Assembly: GCA_014360825.1 (NCBI GenBank)
Contig: JACIWT010000001.1
Coordinates: 1-64,000 of the forward strand
From: Chloroflexota bacterium
GTDB lineage: Bacteria > Chloroflexota > Anaerolineae > UBA2200 > JACIWT01
Direction of reading: 5' to 3'
DNA: 64,000 nt
This document shows, piece by piece, positions 61,155-64,000 of this stretch. The translations under genes were made by a program, and so were the position numbers. The notes under the pieces are model-generated. The model was not told the DNA's origin. It ran no database searches and was given only the letters and a program-made list of their open reading frames with translations. Within the stretch, counting starts at the first letter, position 1. Each line of letters starts with the position of its first letter.

Positions 61155-62330
61155 ATGACGGCCGACGTCCTCTCGCTGGAAACGGATTTCAAGGAACGGC
61201 TTTTGTCCCTCAAGCCGCTGGATCTCTGCACCTATGAGTCGCTCCTCCGTACACGCTATCCAGAGACGGAGGGGCTTTTCTCCATCCCAGGGCTGTTAGA
61301 CCACACACAGCAGGTGATGGAAGCAGTGCGCGCTAACGCAGGAACACTGGATACGGCGACGGCGCAGGCACTTTATTTAGCGGCATTACTGCACGCAGTC
61401 GGGCAAAGTGGAGATCAACTGTCCGACTCCATAGGTGTCACCGTGGAACGAGCACGGGAAGTCTGCTTCAGGCTAGGCATCAAACCTTCCGTGCGCGATG
61501 ACGTGGTTTACCTAGTACGCCATCAACACATCCCCTGGCTCTATGGAGTCCGGCATTATAATGTGCTTCGCTATTTACAACTATCCGCTATGCTGAACAC
61601 ACAGGCGCTCTATCTACTCGCCCGCGCGGATATAGAGGCGGATGGCGAACGTTCTAGAATCAGATCAACGCACCCACTGGAGGCTTTCCGGCGCACTTGC
61701 GAGGAGGCCGGTGTCTTTGGTCAGCGGCCGCAAATTTGGCTTAGCGAGGAGGATCTGGATGCTCTGGGTGTCCATGAACCAGATGAACGGCTCCGGCTGC
61801 GCCACGAAGTGTTGGAGAGGCAACTGCGCGGCTTGTTCGATAACCCTGCCCAGGCCCGTGCTTGGGTTTCTGCCATCGTCAGGCGGCCACATGGCACCTT
61901 GTATCTAACTGTGGGGGTGCCAGGCAGTGGCAAGACAACCTGGGTACAACAATCTCTCCCAGGTGTGCGACGGATCTCAATGGACGATCAGCGGGAACTC
62001 CTCCTGGGTAGCCGCAGCGACCAAAGCCTAAACCCAGAAGTCTTTCGTGCCTGCTCGTACCGGCTTCACGAGGCGTTGGCACGAAACGAGACAGTCATCT
62101 GGGATGCACAAAGCCACACCTTGGCTCAGCGGAGAAACGTGCTCCGCGCTGCACGAGGCCATCATGCAACTGTGATCATCATACATTTTGATGTGCCCCT
62201 GTGCGTGGCGTTAGAACGCAATCGAATGCGGGAGTTTGCTGTGCCCGATGAGGTGATAATCCGCAGTTACAGGCGCTTGTTGGAGCCCCGGGATTATGAG
62301 GCAGAAGAAATCCGGCGCATCATCGCCTAG
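61155..62330 (+). CDS. Degenerate HD domain fused to a polynucleotide-kinase-like P-loop domain
   Basis: The 391-residue protein has an HD-type helical region (about 40-165: His50, LLHAVG at 79-83, VRHQHIPW, ARADIEAD) and a C-terminal kinase domain (Walker A GVPGSGKT 254-261; WDAQSH 316-321; ERNRMREF...VP.EVI.R at 354-370), similar to T4 Pnkp and AAA_33 kinases. The HD pair itself reads His-Ala, so phosphohydrolase activity is doubtful. The kinase half may phosphorylate nucleic acid ends or small molecules. ATG 61155 is 6 bp after the Memo-AMMECR1 stop. It is the fifth gene of the operon. Confidence 0.75.
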   Translation: MTADVLSLETDFKERLLSLKPLDLCTYESLLRTRYPETEGLFSIPGLLDHTQQVMEAVRANAGTLDTATAQALYLAALLHAVGQSGDQLSDSIGVTVERAREVCFRLGIKPSVRDDVVYLVRHQHIPWLYGVRHYNVLRYLQLSAMLNTQALYLLARADIEADGERSRIRSTHPLEAFRRTCEEAGVFGQRPQIWLSEEDLDALGVHEPDERLRLRHEVLERQLRGLFDNPAQARAWVSAIVRRPHGTLYLTVGVPGSGKTTWVQQSLPGVRRISMDDQRELLLGSRSDQSLNPEVFRACSYRLHEALARNETVIWDAQSHTLAQRRNVLRAARGHHATVIIIHFDVPLCVALERNRMREFAVPDEVIIRSYRRLLEPRDYEAEEIRRIIA

Positions 62331-62361
62331 TGGCACAGATTTCTCCCGGAAAGGAAAACTC

Positions 62362-63138
62362 ATGACCGAACAGAGCATACAGCCAGATGCCTTCTACTTT
62401 ACCAGCGGCCCTGTGGGGTGTCTGCTTCTCCACGAGTTTATGGGTTCGCCGGCAGAGATGCGATCAATGGGAGAGTACTTGGCAGAGAAAGGATTCACCG
62501 TGAGCGGACCGCTCCTGCCGGGTCACGGTACAGAGCCCAACAATCTGTCCAACATTCATTGGCGGGACTGGTGGGCAGCGGCAGAGGAAGCCTTCTATGA
62601 ACTACGAAACAAGTGCCATCTCGTCTTTGTAGCCGGTTTCTCTATGGGCGCGTTACTCGCACTGCGTCTGGCTGCTTACCATCCAGTACGTGGGCTTATC
62701 CTTATGGCTCCGGCTATTGCCGAAGGGAATCTGCGATCCGGATTGACGCTTCTCAGACATTATGCTCGGGGCGGGTGCGTGCCCCTTGAGAGAGATGACA
62801 GTATTGGGGAGAGTAAAATGTGCCTCAATATCTGGCGTTATGATAAGGCACCTATCCGCGCCATTTTTCAAGTCTATCGGTTGCAGAAAGAGGTGATGCC
62901 TTTTCTGAGCCGCGTTGTTGTTCCCACACTGATCTTCCAGGGGCAGTACGACCAAATACTCGGGCCCGATGCCGGGGCCCTGACTTATGAGGCAATCGCC
63001 TCCAGCGACAAGGAACTCGTATTTTTAGAACACTCCGGTCACTTCTTAACCGTGGGGGCCGATCGAGAATTCGTCTGGCGTAAGGCCGCCGAATGGATGA
63101 TGGCCCGGGCCGGCGGGCGGATCAGCACCGCCTTGTAG
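62362..63138 (+). CDS. Alpha/beta-hydrolase, carboxylesterase (Est30-like)
   Basis: The 258-residue hydrolase shows LLLHEFMGSPAEMRSMGEYLAEKGF (oxyanion region), the nucleophile elbow GFSMGALLAL, Asp in FQGQYDQILGP and His in EHSGHFLTVG, completing a Ser-Asp-His triad. It resembles Geobacillus Est30 and monoacylglycerol lipases. ATG 62362 follows AAAGGAAAACTC. It is the last gene of the operon, 31 bp after the kinase gene. Confidence 0.88.
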   Translation: MTEQSIQPDAFYFTSGPVGCLLLHEFMGSPAEMRSMGEYLAEKGFTVSGPLLPGHGTEPNNLSNIHWRDWWAAAEEAFYELRNKCHLVFVAGFSMGALLALRLAAYHPVRGLILMAPAIAEGNLRSGLTLLRHYARGGCVPLERDDSIGESKMCLNIWRYDKAPIRAIFQVYRLQKEVMPFLSRVVVPTLIFQGQYDQILGPDAGALTYEAIASSDKELVFLEHSGHFLTVGADREFVWRKAAEWMMARAGGRISTAL

Positions 63139-63174
63139 CCCCTTGGGGGTTACCTCGGTAATTCGCAAATCACC

Positions 63175-64000
63175 TTATACTGGATCCTCTTCGCCTCCAT
63201 ATCGGCTGACTAAAACCAATACCGCGAGAGTCAGTGCGCCCAGTAAAATGAGAGCGATCAGTTTGTAGATGCGTGAGGAGATGAGCAGAGCGAGGGCACC
63301 AAAGAAGGCGCAAAAGGCCCAGTAAATCAGCACAATAACGCGGTGAGAGATGCCTATATCCAGCAGCCGGAAATGGAGGTGAGCCCGATCGCCCAGGCCA
63401 GGGGAGCGACCGCGCCGGAGACGATCTACGATTAGCCACGCCACGTCCATAATCGGGACGCCTAAGACGAGCAAGATAGTTGCCATGCGCGCGCCGCCGA
63501 CTATGGAGAGAGTGGCTACTGCGTAGCCCAAGAAGAAGGAGCCCGAACTACCCATGAAAACCTTGGCTGGGTGAAAGTTATACGGCAGGAAGCCCAAAGT
63601 CGCCCCCAGTAATGCGAGTGGCAATAGTGAAACCGTGTATTGTCCCTCACGGATCATGTGGACGGCCAAGACAGTGGCAGTAATGGCCGCCACTCCCGCT
63701 GCTAACCCATCTAGTCCATCTAAGAAGTTGAAGGTGTTGACCATGCCCACGATCCAGAAAATAGTGAAAGCCGCCGTTATAAACCAGGGGAATACGACGA
63801 GTTGGTTGGAAAAGGGGCTCGTGACGCGCTCGATGAAAACCTCCGTGCCAATGGCAATGAGCGCAGCAATTATCTGGAAAATGAGTTGGGTGGGTGCCCC
63901 CAATTCGTGTCGGTCATCCCATAGACCAACGACGAATAGGAAAGTCGAACCCAACAAGATGCCGAAGACATGCAGCGGCTCCTTTGGGTTAGGCCCCTCT
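63175..64000 (-). CDS. WecA/MraY-family UDP-sugar:polyprenyl-phosphate glycosyl-1-phosphate transferase (5' end outside window)
   Basis: The frame is open to the window edge on the minus strand, giving at least 275 residues. It contains LFVVGLWDDRHELGAPTQLIFQ (DD motif for Mg), WIVGMVNTFNFLDGLDGLAAG (NxxNxxDGLDGL, the WecA/TagO/Rgy signature), GFLPYNFHPAKVFMGSSGSFFLGY, and the cytoplasmic loop RGRSPGLGDRAHLHFRLLDIG with the HLH motif. It moves a sugar phosphate onto a polyprenyl carrier, starting a surface polymer. The N-terminal two or so helices are missing from view. It is convergent with the esterase operon. Confidence 0.88.
   Translation of the reverse strand, partial: EGPNPKEPLHVFGILLGSTFLFVVGLWDDRHELGAPTQLIFQIIAALIAIGTEVFIERVTSPFSNQLVVFPWFITAAFTIFWIVGMVNTFNFLDGLDGLAAGVAAITATVLAVHMIREGQYTVSLLPLALLGATLGFLPYNFHPAKVFMGSSGSFFLGYAVATLSIVGGARMATILLVLGVPIMDVAWLIVDRLRRGRSPGLGDRAHLHFRLLDIGISHRVIVLIYWAFCAFFGALALLISSRIYKLIALILLGALTLAVLVLVSRYGGEEDPV

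Overview
The window looks like a chromosomal stretch of a bacterium of the phylum Chloroflexota (Anaerolineae-like). That is an inference from gene content, not a database match. The pointers are large glycosyltransferase-39-type membrane proteins carrying C-terminal beta-sandwich repeats, an ADP-forming acetyl-CoA synthetase, a DnaD/DnaC-type helicase-loading pair after dnaB, an AmmeMemoRadiSam gene set beside ResB/CcsA cytochrome c maturation genes, many GTG/TTG starts backed by strong Shine-Dalgarno sites, and well-formed sigma-70-type promoters (TTGACA-N17-TATAAT).

Layout. 1-1.4 kb: the end of an IS256-type transposase and a frameshifted IS5/IS1182-type transposase. 1.8-6.8 kb: two overlapping polytopic GT39/DUF2142-like proteins. 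6.8-11 kb: an Rrf2 regulator with a palindromic operator over its own -10 box, followed by pstSCAB phosphate uptake. 11-15.1 kb: a lipoprotein, a DUF4258/YgiT-type toxin-antitoxin pair, tRNA-Gly(CCC), and an orphan pair of membrane proteins resembling complex I/Hyf/Mrp subunits. 15.2-18.8 kb: a MaoC-like dehydratase, a PhoR/PhoB-type two-component system, a transposase relic and Ogt DNA repair. 18.9-22.4 kb: three glycosyltransferases (two GT4, one GT9). 22.5-25.7 kb: a frameshifted small gene, a ZIP metal transporter, SecG, an orphan peptide-type binding protein and tRNA-Leu(CAG). 25.7-28.1 kb: a hypothetical gene, PanE and PlsY.

28.1-36.4 kb, minus strand: the rpsU-yqeY-pgpH-ybeY cluster behind a perfect consensus promoter, and an acs(ADP)-DRTGG-eno operon joining substrate-level ATP formation to glycolysis. 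36.6-43.6 kb: a membrane spermidine-synthase-like protein, an MFS transporter, a lipoprotein-type protein-isoaspartate methyltransferase, and the threonine catabolic pair tdh-kbl. 43.6-47 kb: a beta-rich lipoprotein, a SEC-C protein and a zinc-ribbon membrane protein. 47-51 kb: a replication operon (bifunctional nuclease, dnaB, a DnaD-like gene, and a DnaC-like loader with two AAA+ domains in one chain). 51-56.4 kb: GT9, a membrane-tethered glycoside-hydrolase-like protein and GT39. 56.5-63.1 kb: a six-gene operon (resB, ccsA, a radical SAM enzyme with a Tat-type leader, a Memo-AMMECR1 fusion lipoprotein, a degenerate-HD/P-loop kinase, an esterase). 63.2 kb to the end: a WecA/MraY-family phosphotransferase that runs off the window.

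The best candidates for undescribed biology are the apparently exported AmmeMemoRadiSam module next to cytochrome c assembly genes, the tandem-AAA+ helicase loader, the degenerate-HD/polynucleotide-kinase-like protein and the lipoprotein isoaspartate methyltransferase. No rRNA, CRISPR array or recognised riboswitch was seen.
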